The notes: generated by a model from the sequence alone, not told the origin. A stretch of 64,000 nucleotides of DNA from Arcobacter sp. LC1 (GCA_021378565.1 JAACJU010000009.1:1-64000), one strand, 5' to 3'. Counted from the stretch's first letter, positions 8,906-17,640 are shown. Translations and numbers: made by a program.

Positions 8906-9265
8906 CTAATACTCATCGTCTATATAGTCGTTTTTATCATAATATTCTGATGAAAACACTAACAATATACAATTTTCTGAAAATTTATCCATTGTATGCC
9001 AATCTTTCGGATTTAAAATTAAACATTTATTTGGAGTATCCAATAAATAAAATTCTTCTTTTTTACCGTCATTTACATAAATTTCACAAGAACCACCCAA
9101 ACTTATCAATGCTTGAATTGTTTTTACATGCCTATGACCACCTCTTTTAGATTTAATGTTATATATGTAAAAAAATCTCTTTATTTCAAAAGGTAAAAGT
9201 TTTTCAACAACTACTAGTTTTCCTCTTTTATCAACAAATGTTGGTAAATCAATAATATATGGCAT
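8906..9265 (-). CDS. fdtA: dTDP-4-oxo-6-deoxyglucose 3,4-ketoisomerase (WxcM/FdtA cupin)
   Basis: The 119-residue single-cupin protein fits FdtA/QdtA. Typical residues are DKRGKL near the start, RGGHRHVKT with the conserved catalytic histidines at about 43-48, and the LNPKDWHTM cupin motif near 86-94. It isomerises dTDP-4-keto-6-deoxyglucose to the 3-keto sugar used by the aminotransferase encoded next. It is cytoplasmic. Gene order fdtA-fdtB-rmlA-rmlB with touching or overlapping ends shows one operon. It also resembles WxcM C-terminal domains, so substrate stereochemistry is uncertain. Confidence 0.8.
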   Translation of the reverse strand: MPYIIDLPTFVDKRGKLVVVEKLLPFEIKRFFYIYNIKSKRGGHRHVKTIQALISLGGSCEIYVNDGKKEEFYLLDTPNKCLILNPKDWHTMDKFSENCILLVFSSEYYDKNDYIDDEY

Positions 9266-9269
9266 TTAT

Positions 9270-10217
9270 TTATCCTAATAGTTCTTTTGTTTTATACTCA
9301 TTGAAATTACCTAATATTTTTCTTTTAACCATTCGCCAAGGATCTTTCCAATAAAAAAATTTCCTTTTTACTACCCCATTATAATCATTTTTATCGTCAA
9401 ATTTTGTCAATTCTTCTGTTATTTTCTTAAGATGCCTTGTATATGGTTTATACAATATGTCTATATCATATTTGTCTAATTTACAAAAGCCAAGTTCAAT
9501 TCTATCATTATCATATATTTTATAGGAATGGAAATGATAAAAAATTAGATTAAATTCTTTTTTACTTAAATCATATTGCTGTACATTCCAAGGTGCAACA
9601 CCACCACCTAAATTTTGAAGAACATGCACCCCATCAAATCTAGTAATCCAATCATCAAGATATTTTTGATCTCCAAATTTTCCATCTTCAAATCTAGCAT
9701 AACACCAATCATTACAAGCATCTCTCCACCAATTCAATATTTTCATAGCATTGTTATCATTTTTAAATGTCATGAACTGTACACAGTATACCCCACTTTT
9801 GGTGCTCATATCATATTCAGGTGTATATCTATGTTCTGTTATAAGCACAGACTTATCTTTCATTTCTTCAATAAGTATAGATGGATTAGAAAAAAAATAT
9901 AAATCAGCATCCAAATAAGTGCAAGAAGGCAAATTGTATTTTTCAATAGAATATTTAATTATCGAAGGAGTGCAAGTCCAACAATACTCTACTGGTGTTC
10001 TACTGCCCTTTATAGCAAGTAATTCATCATCTTCAAATTCTGATAAAGATATAATTGTTGTATTTTTTAGATTTAATTTATTAAGCAAATCATAGCTTCT
10101 ATCATCAAATGCAAAAATATAAAGATAAAAATCATCACTGCACTTTTTTAATGATTCGTACATAGCCAAACCACGGGTTAAATAGTTAGAATCAAATAAA
10201 GTGCAGTAATTATACAT
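9270..10217 (-). CDS. Putative nucleotide-sugar glycosyltransferase, GT8-like
   Basis: The 315-residue protein has a GT-A-like core: an N-terminal YCTLFDSNYLTRGLAMYESL stretch, a central TYLDADLYFF with a DxD-type metal site near residue 103, and a downstream FGDQKYLDDW motif that commonly binds the donor. These features are seen in GT8-like and putative nucleotide-diphospho-sugar transferases of surface-polysaccharide loci. No membrane segment is seen. It overlaps the methyltransferase gene upstream by 8 bases and ends 4 bases before fdtA. Donor and acceptor are unknown. Confidence 0.65.
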   Translation of the reverse strand: MYNYCTLFDSNYLTRGLAMYESLKKCSDDFYLYIFAFDDRSYDLLNKLNLKNTTIISLSEFEDDELLAIKGSRTPVEYCWTCTPSIIKYSIEKYNLPSCTYLDADLYFFSNPSILIEEMKDKSVLITEHRYTPEYDMSTKSGVYCVQFMTFKNDNNAMKILNWWRDACNDWCYARFEDGKFGDQKYLDDWITRFDGVHVLQNLGGGVAPWNVQQYDLSKKEFNLIFYHFHSYKIYDNDRIELGFCKLDKYDIDILYKPYTRHLKKITEELTKFDDKNDYNGVVKRKFFYWKDPWRMVKRKILGNFNEYKTKELLG

Positions 10218-10947
10218 CTCTTATCTTTTTTGCTAAGATTATATTATCAAGATATAAATCTTCATTTTTTGGCAATATTTTGGATACAACTAAGCCAATT
10301 ATGTTTATTGGGGCCATTATGATTAAAGTTATTAGCATATTAAAATAGAAACTTTTAGTTCTAGTAACTTTAAAAACATAGTCATTAAGGAGTTGAAATA
10401 TCACCTCTAAGCCATTATTGCTTTTTCTATGTTCTATTATTTCAAAACCATTTTCAGCCAATATATGTTTTAGTCCGAAAGATGAATATCTAGCATAGTC
10501 ATAAGGCTGTTCATGTTCATCCCATACAAAAGGAACTGTCATGAGTAATACTCCCCCCTCTTTTGTAACTCTGTTCACATCTCGCAAAAATTCATTTGGA
10601 TTAAATACATGCTCAAATACTTCATTTGATAATACACTATCAAATTCTTTATTGCTAAAAGGTATAGTTTTACCATCATAAAAAACATCTGCAAATTTAT
10701 GCTGTCTGTTTCCTTCATCATCTATTTCTAGTCCTATATAATCGCTTACATTCTTGCATAATTTTTCATATGGCTTAGTGCCACAACCAACATCCAATAA
10801 TTTTCCATTTAAACTAAGAGCTAGACTAGATACATTTTGATATAATCCTTTTCTAGCAAAATAAAATGGATTTATGAATAATCCAATTATTTTAGGATTA
10901 AAACCAAATTGTTCATTAATATATATTCGTTTAAATTTTTTAAGCAT
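10210..10947 (-). CDS. Class I SAM-dependent methyltransferase
   Basis: Starting at the ATG at 10947, preceded by a GGAG ribosome site, the product is about 245 residues. It shows the SAM-binding motif I LLDVGCGTKPYE, an acidic motif II (GLEIDDE), FEHVFNPNEFLRDVNRVTK, and an EGGVLLMTVPF motif. A longer frame to 11019 exists but would run back into the preceding gene. A hydrophobic stretch near the C-terminus (FNMLITLIIMAPINIIGLVV) may attach it to the membrane. It probably methylates a sugar or lipid-linked glycan in this locus; the target is unknown. Confidence 0.7.
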   Translation of the reverse strand: MLKKFKRIYINEQFGFNPKIIGLFINPFYFARKGLYQNVSSLALSLNGKLLDVGCGTKPYEKLCKNVSDYIGLEIDDEGNRQHKFADVFYDGKTIPFSNKEFDSVLSNEVFEHVFNPNEFLRDVNRVTKEGGVLLMTVPFVWDEHEQPYDYARYSSFGLKHILAENGFEIIEHRKSNNGLEVIFQLLNDYVFKVTRTKSFYFNMLITLIIMAPINIIGLVVSKILPKNEDLYLDNIILAKKIRDV

Positions 10948-11738
10948 AACTTTTCTCCAATAACATACCTTTAAATTCATATTCTTTAGTTTTGCCGTCT
11001 GAAGTATCAAACTTTTCAATTACATTATACCCTGCATTTGCAAAATATTTGACAAATTTTAATTCACTAAAAAACCAACACGGATAACTTGCTTCATATA
11101 TAGATGGTGGTACCACTTGCATTTTTATTTTTTCAGTGGTTTTACTAAAGGAGGTTCTATCTATTAAAATATATTCAAAATCATTTTTCAAAATATTATC
11201 AAGTAATTTATAAGGTTTTTCTATATACTGTAATACACCAGAAAATAACAAAATATTTGATTTTTCTTTTTCCATACACTCATCTACATTGTAAAAAAAC
11301 TTCAATCTATCATCTTCAAATTCTTTTTTACCGATATCTACAAAATGTTTTTGCTCTACAATAGCCCAAGATACATAATCTAATTTATCTAAAAACTTTT
11401 TATTTTGATAATAAGTACTTCCTAAACTTCCACCAAAATCAAGCACTTTCACCCCCCGTCTTGGCGCTATAAAACATAAGTCCAGCCAAAAGTTCCCAAG
11501 AGTATTGAATTTTATCAAATATCACGCTATCACGTTCATATATAGCTTTTCCATTTTTTACTTTCAACAATGAGCTTTTAACAGTTTGTAAAATTTTATC
11601 TGTATCATAACCAGTAGAATCATCTTGTGCCTCTTGCCAAGTTTTATAATCACCACTCCAGCCGTATTTACTATTTTTCATGTTTTTTATGATATTTAAC
11701 ATAATTAGCGGTATTAATGATTTTATAAATTGTTTCAT
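10940..11738 (-). pseudogene. TIGR04325-type methyltransferase, frameshifted in a G6 run
   Basis: Two overlapping open frames together make one protein of the 'putative methyltransferase, TIGR04325 family' type. The first half ends at the SAKTGG of the frame starting at 11738; the second resumes at VKVLDFGGSLG, the SAM motif. The break falls exactly at six Gs on the minus strand (C6 at 11452-11457). Deleting one G or adding two joins the frames. The 3' end overlaps the next methyltransferase by 8 bases. The gene is either phase-variable, newly inactivated, or a homopolymer sequencing error. Confidence 0.75.
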
Positions 11739-11877
11739 TTGGTTAATCCTTTTATTTTATTTTACAGTTAAATCTATAATTTTTGTATTAAATTGTTCAT
11801 TATTATATTTTTCTTTTAATTTTTTAAGAATCTGTTTTATTAATATAGTTTTATCCTTATTATAATTCTTTTAAGTT

Positions 11878-12400
11878 TTGATACTATTCTTTTAAAATTG
11901 GCTATATTTTCTTAATGAAATTAAAAAAGCAGGTATAGAAGATGTTCTTAAATTTGATATTTACAAGTGTAAATTCCGCTTCACCCCCCCCCATGTGGTT
12001 TAAATAGTTTTAATGGAGCTAAAGGTTTGAAAACAGTTTATTGTACTAATGCAAATGTGCAAGCCTTAGAAAATTTAAATTAGTTTGATAATATTTAGAG
12101 GATGTAAATATCCAAATATTAAACAACCTTAGCTAAATTATCAAGATGAATTAGCATGCTTTTAAACATTTTGAAGCTATTAGTTATTAATAAATATTAC
12201 TAATCTATACTGCAAATCCAATAGAATCTGCTTTTAAAATAATGTATTTATCAACTCAGGACTTCAAAATAAATGGAAAAATAAAATCAATAAATTGGTC
12301 TGAGATTTATCTCAAACTTGCACATTTTCAAGTATATTATATAAAATAACAAAATAGATGGAAGATATTATTGGGTTTATACAGTTTGGTTTATGGTCTC
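11878..12400 (+). mobile_element. 3'-half remnant of an IS256-family element
   Basis: On the plus strand, fragments of the same transposase as at 4495-5783 appear: LNEIKKAGIEDVL near 11910-11950, NPIESAFKIMYLSTQDF near 12205-12260, and a tail to about 12345. A right end GGGTTTATACAGTTTGG then TTTATGGTCTC lies at 12373-12400. The 5' half and left end are missing and frames are broken. The 3' segment 12220-12280 is almost identical to the complement of 4630-4690, so both come from the same IS. The remnant includes a C9 run at 11984-11992. The flanking 11739-11877 shows no gene. Confidence 0.7.
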
Positions 12401-12426
12401 TAAAAAATAATTTATTCCTTTTACTT

Positions 12427-12975
12427 TTAAAATTCTTCAATACTATATATTTTATCAAATAATTTTCTCGCTTTTGAATTCACTACGATTGGATCATCAA
12501 ATTTAAGGAATTCTGAAAATTCTTTCAAATAGCCATCTTTATAAAAAGATTTTTTTATTTTAGCTATTGCACCTGCCCTGTGTCCTCTTGTATTATTTGT
12601 TTGTATCTCTGACTGAATAAACTTAATATTAAGTTTATTCGCTAGGTAAAGCATACAATATCTATTTGCAACTCCACCGCCTTCATACTTATATTCTTCT
12701 TTTACTAGATAATCGCCAACAAGAAAAGTGTTTTTATCAATTTTATTAAAAGTAATGACTCCATAATCTTCATTATTATTTGTGATTAAATAAGCAAAAT
12801 ACTTGTCTTGTTTTTTTAATAATTTTAAATAATTACTATGATCTTGTTTTGATATAAGATTTGTATTTTTAGACCTTATTATTATATATTCTTGGTTTCT
12901 ATAATCTCTAATTTTATTATATTTATTAGCCGATAAATCAATAAAGTTTAAAAGTTTTAGTTTTCTTTTTATCAA
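12427..12975 (-). CDS. GNAT-family N-acetyltransferase, PseH-like
   Basis: The 182-residue product has a GNAT layout: an N-terminal YRN segment near 26, a central strand EDYGVITFNKID, and a NTRGHRAGAIAK stretch near 130-140 in place of the acetyl-CoA loop. It resembles PseH-type acetyltransferases acting on UDP-4-amino sugars in the pseudaminic acid pathway, which suits the pseF gene 5 bases upstream. Identity with PseH is a guess from layout and context. No ATG is available near the 5' end; a TTG at 12975 is the probable start, with only a weak ribosome site. The flanking IS remnant may have removed further pathway genes. Confidence 0.5.
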   Translation of the reverse strand: MIKRKLKLLNFIDLSANKYNKIRDYRNQEYIIIRSKNTNLISKQDHSNYLKLLKKQDKYFAYLITNNNEDYGVITFNKIDKNTFLVGDYLVKEEYKYEGGGVANRYCMLYLANKLNIKFIQSEIQTNNTRGHRAGAIAKIKKSFYKDGYLKEFSEFLKFDDPIVVNSKARKLFDKIYSIEEF

Positions 12976-12980
12976 AACAA

Positions 12981-13685
12981 TTAAGACTTTTTTATTTTAT
13001 TGATTATTTGGTACATATATTCTGCTTGTTCCCAATCTTCTATAGTATCAACATCTTGAACAAGATATCTTGGAAGTGTAATAGGTATACTGTCTTCTCC
13101 AAATATTATTTTATTTGATTTAGTATTTACCTTATCAAAATAAAATTGCCCTGCATCTTGATATGCAAGTTCCAAATCTTGACTACGCTTAGAAAAGTTT
13201 TCAGGCCAAAACATTTCGCAGTTACCATCATCATTTATTTTAAAAGTTCTTTGAATAGGAAAAGGCATAGATATACAAGAAAAAGAGTATTTGGCATTAG
13301 AATTGTGAAGTTTTAAAAAAGCATCTTTTAAATATTTTATTTGAAGCAGAGGTGCTGTTGCGTATAAAGTGCATACATAGTCAAAATTTTCTCCTTGTTC
13401 TTTAAATTTTTCTATGACAGAAGAAACAGCATCTCCTGCTGGTGCAAAATCATCGCTTAATTCTTTAGATCTTACAAAAGGTACTTCTGCTCCAAAACTT
13501 TTCGCAATATTAGCAATTTCATCATCATCTGTAGAAACTATTACTTTTAAAAAAAGTTTTGATTCAATTGCTGTTTTAATTGAATAATAAATTAGAGGTT
13601 TACCAAAAAATAATTTTATATTTTTTCTTGGTATGCGTTTACTCCCGCCACGTGCAGGTATGATAGCGATACATTTTTGAGCCAT
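12981..13685 (-). CDS. pseF: Pseudaminic acid cytidylyltransferase
   Basis: The 234-residue protein carries the CMP-sugar synthetase signature IIPARGGSKRIPRKN at residues 8-22, the VSTDDDEIA motif near 50, and YATAPLL near 107. The C-terminal pattern YQDAGQFYF plus LPRYLVQDVDTIEDW is characteristic of PseF rather than NeuA. PseF activates pseudaminic acid as CMP-Pse, the donor for flagellin O-glycosylation or surface glycans in Campylobacterota. The gene starts with ATG after a GAAAGG ribosome site and leads the glycan transcript. Other pse genes (pseB, C, G, I) are not in the window. Confidence 0.85.
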   Translation of the reverse strand: MAQKCIAIIPARGGSKRIPRKNIKLFFGKPLIYYSIKTAIESKLFLKVIVSTDDDEIANIAKSFGAEVPFVRSKELSDDFAPAGDAVSSVIEKFKEQGENFDYVCTLYATAPLLQIKYLKDAFLKLHNSNAKYSFSCISMPFPIQRTFKINDDGNCEMFWPENFSKRSQDLELAYQDAGQFYFDKVNTKSNKIIFGEDSIPITLPRYLVQDVDTIEDWEQAEYMYQIINKIKKS

Positions 13686-13786
13686 TAAAACCTTTCTTTT
13701 AAGTGTAGTTTTTATATTGCAAGTTTAGTGAAATTTTATACAAATAATACTTAGAATTATATTATAAATAAATCCATTCTTTAAAT

Positions 13787-13836
13787 ACATTTTTTAGTTT
13801 TTAAGAACAAAAAAAACTAAAAAAACTAAAAAATGT
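13787..13836 (-). terminator. Rho-independent-type terminator after modC
   Basis: A perfect 16-bp inverted repeat, ACATTTTTTAGTTTTT at 13787-13802 and its complement at 13821-13836, with an 18-base spacer. It begins 6 bases after the modC stop on the minus strand, and the arms themselves provide T-runs. It may work in both directions. Confidence 0.65.
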
Positions 13837-13842
13837 TAAATT

Positions 13843-14700
13843 TTATTCAATCTTATTTATGATGGGAGAAAATGCCTTTGTGCTAACTTTTATTCTATCT
13901 CCAATTTTTAGTTCTTTTACTTCGCTTTGTGAAATAACTATTTCGCTTAATTGCTGACCAATTGCCACGATTGCTACATAAATAATATCAATTTTTTTGA
14001 TGTCAATTAGCTTGGCTTCAAAAGAAAATTTTTGCGAACCACTTGTTTTTAGAAGTACTTCTTTTGGACTTCCATCTTTTATCAATTTGCCATTTTCTAA
14101 AACTAAAACTCTTGAAGCAAGTTTATAAATCTCACTTGGCTCATGGCTAACTATTATACTTGTTAAACCAAATTCTTGATGTAAATGTAAAATATCATTT
14201 TGAAGTTTTTCTCGCATAAGTGGGTCAAGTGCTGATAGTGGCTCATCAAGAAGTAAAAGCTTTGGTTTGCTCATTAAGGCTCTGCATAAACTTAAGCGTT
14301 GTTTTTGCCCTCCACTTAAATTTTCAGGCATCATATTTTCCAAAGATTTTAGCTCAGTAAGTCCAAGTAATTTATTTGCAAGATTTAAATCTTTTCTTAC
14401 AAATAAAAGATTATTCATAACACTCATATTTGTAAAAAGTGCATAATCTTGAAAAACAAAACCTAGTTTTCTTTTTTGTGGGGCTAGGTTTTTTTTATTT
14501 TTTAACCAAGTTTTATCATCAACTATAATTTTACCTCTAGCAGTTTCTAGTCCTGCTAGTATTCTTAAAAAAGTCGTTTTACCACTTCCACTTTTTCCAC
14601 TAAGGGCTATAAATTCTTGATTTTTTATTTCAAGCTTTATGGACAATTCCATTTTGCCCAAGCTTCCACTTAGGTATTTTTTAATATCTAAATTTATCAT
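13843..14700 (-). CDS. modC: Molybdate ABC transporter ATP-binding protein
   Basis: The 285-residue ATPase has Walker [13 protein letters not shown] near residue 36, the signature LSGGQKQRLSLCRAL near 128, Walker B LLLLDEP, and an H-loop IVSHEP. A C-terminal segment of about 60 residues ending ...ISQSEVKELKIGDRIKVSTKAFSPII fits the TOBE (molybdate-responsive) domain found in ModC. It powers molybdate import through ModB. Its start overlaps the modB stop as ATGA, so translation is coupled, and it is the last gene of the mod operon. Confidence 0.92.
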   Translation of the reverse strand: MINLDIKKYLSGSLGKMELSIKLEIKNQEFIALSGKSGSGKTTFLRILAGLETARGKIIVDDKTWLKNKKNLAPQKRKLGFVFQDYALFTNMSVMNNLLFVRKDLNLANKLLGLTELKSLENMMPENLSGGQKQRLSLCRALMSKPKLLLLDEPLSALDPLMREKLQNDILHLHQEFGLTSIIVSHEPSEIYKLASRVLVLENGKLIKDGSPKEVLLKTSGSQKFSFEAKLIDIKKIDIIYVAIVAIGQQLSEIVISQSEVKELKIGDRIKVSTKAFSPIINKIE

Positions 14701-15422
14701 TTTGGAAAACTTGATATTTTGATATTTTGCTTATGGTTAAAAATATAAACACTAAGCAAAATCACAAAAGAGATTATAAGCATTAAAGCGCTATAAACGT
14801 GTGCTGATTTATAATCCATTACCTCAACAAACTCATAAATTGCAACTGAAGCCACTTTTGTTTGAGATGGAATATTTCCTCCTACCATCAAAACCACGCC
14901 AAATTCACCGATAGTATGGGCAAATGTCACGATAAGTGCTATTAAAACTGCTGGTTTCATATTTGGTAAGGCTACTTTAAAAAGTGTTACAAACTTACTT
15001 TTACCACTTATATATGACGCTTCAAGCATTGCTTTATTTATGCCTTCAAGTCCAGCTTGCAAGGGCTGAACCATAAAAGGAAGAGAATAAATACAAGAAG
15101 CAAAAACAAGTCCGCTAAATGTAAAAACTAACTTTATTCCTAAACTATGTTCCAAAAATCTTCCAAAAAAAGAATTATAAGATAAGGCGTAAAGTATATA
15201 AAATCCTAAAACCGAAGGAGGCAAAACTAAGGGCAAGGCTGTAAGAGTTTCGATTATTGGCTTACATTTTGATTTTGTATTTGATAAATACCAAGCAAGG
15301 GGTAAGGCTAAAACAAATAAAATAAAAGTAGTTGTACTTGCTAATTTTAAGGACAAAATAAAGGGCTCATAATTTATATGTTTTAGCACTTTTAGGATGT
15401 TAAATATCTCAAACATTTTCAA
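14697..15422 (-). CDS. modB: Molybdate ABC transporter permease
   Basis: The 241-residue inner-membrane protein has five or so hydrophobic segments and the EAA loop EASYISGKSKFVTLFKVALPNMKP near residue 140, which contacts ModC. A TLTALPLVLPPSVLGFYIL segment and the HTIGEFGVVLMVGGNI segment are characteristic of ModB/CysT-type permeases. It overlaps the upstream mop-like gene by 14 bases and modC by 4. The order modA-mop-modB-modC matches the arrangement known from Campylobacter jejuni. Confidence 0.92.
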   Translation of the reverse strand: MKMFEIFNILKVLKHINYEPFILSLKLASTTTFILFVLALPLAWYLSNTKSKCKPIIETLTALPLVLPPSVLGFYILYALSYNSFFGRFLEHSLGIKLVFTFSGLVFASCIYSLPFMVQPLQAGLEGINKAMLEASYISGKSKFVTLFKVALPNMKPAVLIALIVTFAHTIGEFGVVLMVGGNIPSQTKVASVAIYEFVEVMDYKSAHVYSALMLIISFVILLSVYIFNHKQNIKISSFPK

Positions 15423-15867
15423 GCCCTTCTTTTTGCTCTTCTTTTTGAATTACTTTCTGCTCTTCTTTTTGTATGCTCTTTTGCTCTGCTAAAAACAAAT
15501 TACTAGCTTCAATCAAAAGTGTTAAAATTTCGCCTTTTTTCAAATCCATTTCATTTAGTTTTTTTGTAGTGATAATGCTTTGGAGTTTTACACCTCTACA
15601 CATTAAGCCAAGGCTTGATAAAAGTTTCCCTTTATCAATATCCTCTAACTTTGCGCTTAACTGATTTTGGCAAGATAACAAACCATTTATATTTTTTGCA
15701 ACACTAAGATGAAAAGGCTTAAGCCCTAAAATAACATCTTGTTCAAGTGCAACATTTGTAAGTTCTAAACTCACAAATTCTATTGGCTTACCTGCAAAAT
15801 CAAAACGCACGATATTAAGATTTTCTATATTTTCTATGCTTTTTACTTTGGCTGGGATTAGATTCAT
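15409..15867 (-). CDS. Mop/TOBE-domain molybdenum-pterin-binding-like protein
   Basis: This 152-residue protein sits between modA and modB, where C. jejuni has a protein annotated as molybdenum-pterin binding. The first 120 residues look like degenerate TOBE/Mop folds (IPAKVKSIENIENLNIVRFDF, then a VILGLKPFHLSVA stretch). The last 25 residues are a low-complexity tail built on a repeated QKEEQK unit, which corresponds to a short DNA repeat near 15430-15480. It may store or sense molybdate or tune ModC activity. It overlaps modA by 4 bases and modB by 14. The role is inferred mainly from position. Confidence 0.65.
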   Translation of the reverse strand: MNLIPAKVKSIENIENLNIVRFDFAGKPIEFVSLELTNVALEQDVILGLKPFHLSVAKNINGLLSCQNQLSAKLEDIDKGKLLSSLGLMCRGVKLQSIITTKKLNEMDLKKGEILTLLIEASNLFLAEQKSIQKEEQKVIQKEEQKEGLENV

Positions 15868-16631
15868 GGAACCTTATAACCAAAATCTTTGAATATTTTT
15901 TTAGCCTTAGAAGATAATATAAATTTATAAAAAGCTTTTGCATTTTTATTATTTTTACCTTGATTTAAAAGCACAATTCCTTGTGAAATTGGAGTATAAA
16001 GTTTTGGATTAACTTCCATCCAATTTATACCTTTTTTAAATTTTTTCAACCCAGGACTATAAAGAGATGATTTAGCAATAAATCCTAAATCTGCTGCTGT
16101 TAGCGTATATGTTACAGCTGAAGAAATAGAAGAAGCATAAACGCATTTTTTAACGACTTGCTTGTAAACTCCTCCATTTTTTAATGCTTCTACTGATGCT
16201 TTTCCATATGGCGCTGTTCTTGGATTTGCTAGGGCTATTTTTTTAATATTTTTTTCAAGTGTTAGTTTGATCCCTTTTGAGAAATCTTGTTTTTTATCAC
16301 TTAAATAAGCTAGAGCACCTTGAGCATAAATCACAGGTTTGGTAACTGCTAATTTATCTTTATAAAGTCTTTGTGGATATTTCATATTTGCTGACATAAA
16401 AATATCATAAGAAGCTCCACTTTCAATCATCGCTGCTAGTTTTCCACTTGAACTTAAAGTAACTTGTACTTTTGTATTTGGGAAGTCTTTTTTAAACTCT
16501 GCTTTTAGTTTTGGTATTGCGTAAGCTACATTTGCTGCTAGGGCAATTTTTACATTATATGCGAATAAATTTACGGTTCCTAACATTAAAACTACTAGAG
16601 TTATCTTTTTTATACTTTGTATTGTCTTCAT
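15864..16631 (-). CDS. modA: Molybdate-binding periplasmic protein
   Basis: The 255-residue protein begins with a Sec signal peptide (charged MKTIQSIKK, hydrophobic core, cut after LFA or similar near residue 24). It shows the ModA pattern ALAANVAYAIPKLKAEF, FPNTKVQVTLSSSGKLAAMI with the oxyanion-binding SSG, and ANPRTAPYGKASVEAL. It captures molybdate or tungstate in the periplasm and delivers it to ModBC. It begins 8 bases after modE ends and overlaps the mop-like gene by 4 bases, so the whole modEA-mop-BC block is probably one transcript. Confidence 0.92.
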   Translation of the reverse strand: MKTIQSIKKITLVVLMLGTVNLFAYNVKIALAANVAYAIPKLKAEFKKDFPNTKVQVTLSSSGKLAAMIESGASYDIFMSANMKYPQRLYKDKLAVTKPVIYAQGALAYLSDKKQDFSKGIKLTLEKNIKKIALANPRTAPYGKASVEALKNGGVYKQVVKKCVYASSISSAVTYTLTAADLGFIAKSSLYSPGLKKFKKGINWMEVNPKLYTPISQGIVLLNQGKNNKNAKAFYKFILSSKAKKIFKDFGYKVP

Positions 16632-16639
16632 ATTTTTCC

Positions 16640-17422
16640 TTATTTTCCTATCATTACATCACTAGCTTTTATTATAGCTAGGACTTCATCACCAACTTTT
16701 AAACCCAAATCCTCTACTGAATCTATGGTTATAACTGAACTTATCTTATCTACACTTCCAAAATCAATACTAAGCTTAGCATTTACTGCACCTATATCGA
16801 TTTTCTCAATCTTACCTTTTAACTTATTTCTAGCGCTTATTGTGATATTCATATCTTTTGTAAGCAAAACAACACTAGATTTAAAAATAGCCAAAACATC
16901 ATCTTGGACTTTTAAATTTAAGTTTTCTACTGATGAATTCGTAATAACTGAATTTACAATATTGCCACTTTTTGTTTTTAGGCTAATTATAGAATTAACA
17001 GCACCAATTTGTACTTTAGTAATACTACCTTGAAGTTGATTTCTAGCACTTACTTGCATGGCAAATCTCCCAATAGTTTTTAGTGTTCCTTTGTCAATGT
17101 CAGTCATTTTTTTTAGATTTTCTAAAAATCTAGCTTGTTCTATTTTAACGGCTTGGTAAACTATAAGTATTTTTTTTGCGTAAGGAGTAAGTTTAGTTCC
17201 ACCACCACCTTTACCTCCTGTTTCTTTAATTACAAGAGTGTGTGGCGATAAGCCATTCATCAAGTCCAAGGCTTCCCACGCTGCTTTATAGCTAAGTGGC
17301 ACTTCTTTTGCTGCCTTTGAGATTGAACCTGTTTTGTCAATTTTTTCTAAAAGCCTGATTCTTTTGTCTAGCAAAAAAGGCTTATTAGCTAATTCTAGGG
17401 TTAAATTTGATAAAAATTCCAT
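16640..17422 (-). CDS. modE: Molybdate-responsive transcriptional regulator ModE
   Basis: The 260-residue protein has an N-terminal winged helix-turn-helix (RIRLLEKIDKTGSISKAAKEVPLSYKAAWEAL split over residues 22-52, followed by a GGKGGGGTKLT wing). Two C-terminal Mop domains follow, each starting SARNxLxGxIxKxxIGAVN, near residues 125 and 196. This is the full-length ModE architecture: molybdate binding to the di-Mop domain drives DNA binding and repression of the mod genes. It is the first gene of the mod operon and would be autoregulated through the operator candidate at 17461-17484. Confidence 0.92.
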   Translation of the reverse strand: MEFLSNLTLELANKPFLLDKRIRLLEKIDKTGSISKAAKEVPLSYKAAWEALDLMNGLSPHTLVIKETGGKGGGGTKLTPYAKKILIVYQAVKIEQARFLENLKKMTDIDKGTLKTIGRFAMQVSARNQLQGSITKVQIGAVNSIISLKTKSGNIVNSVITNSSVENLNLKVQDDVLAIFKSSVVLLTKDMNITISARNKLKGKIEKIDIGAVNAKLSIDFGSVDKISSVITIDSVEDLGLKVGDEVLAIIKASDVMIGK

Positions 17423-17460
17423 ATAAATCCTTTCACCAACTTAGGAACACATAACTTTAG

Positions 17461-17484
17461 CGTTATTTACTTTAATATATAATG
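17461..17484 (-). promoter_or_regulatory. Candidate ModE operator
   Basis: CGTTATTT, eight bases, then ATATAATG forms an imperfect inverted repeat (6 of 8 positions match). It resembles the CGTTATAT / ATATAACG half-sites of known ModE operators. It lies 39-62 bases upstream of the modE start in the divergent region shared with the cardiolipin synthase gene, over the likely promoter. It is inferred from sequence likeness only. Confidence 0.5.
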
Positions 17485-17640
17485 AAATTCGAACTTAAAA
17501 TAAAAAAATTTCAAACATAAGTAAAAAGTAAAATCTGATTGTGTATTTATTTATTTTCTTATGGCTTATCTAAAGGTAAAAAAATAGTAAAATGTGTTAA
17601 AATTACAAAAAAGGTAAAAAGTGAATTTAAGGCTTAATTT

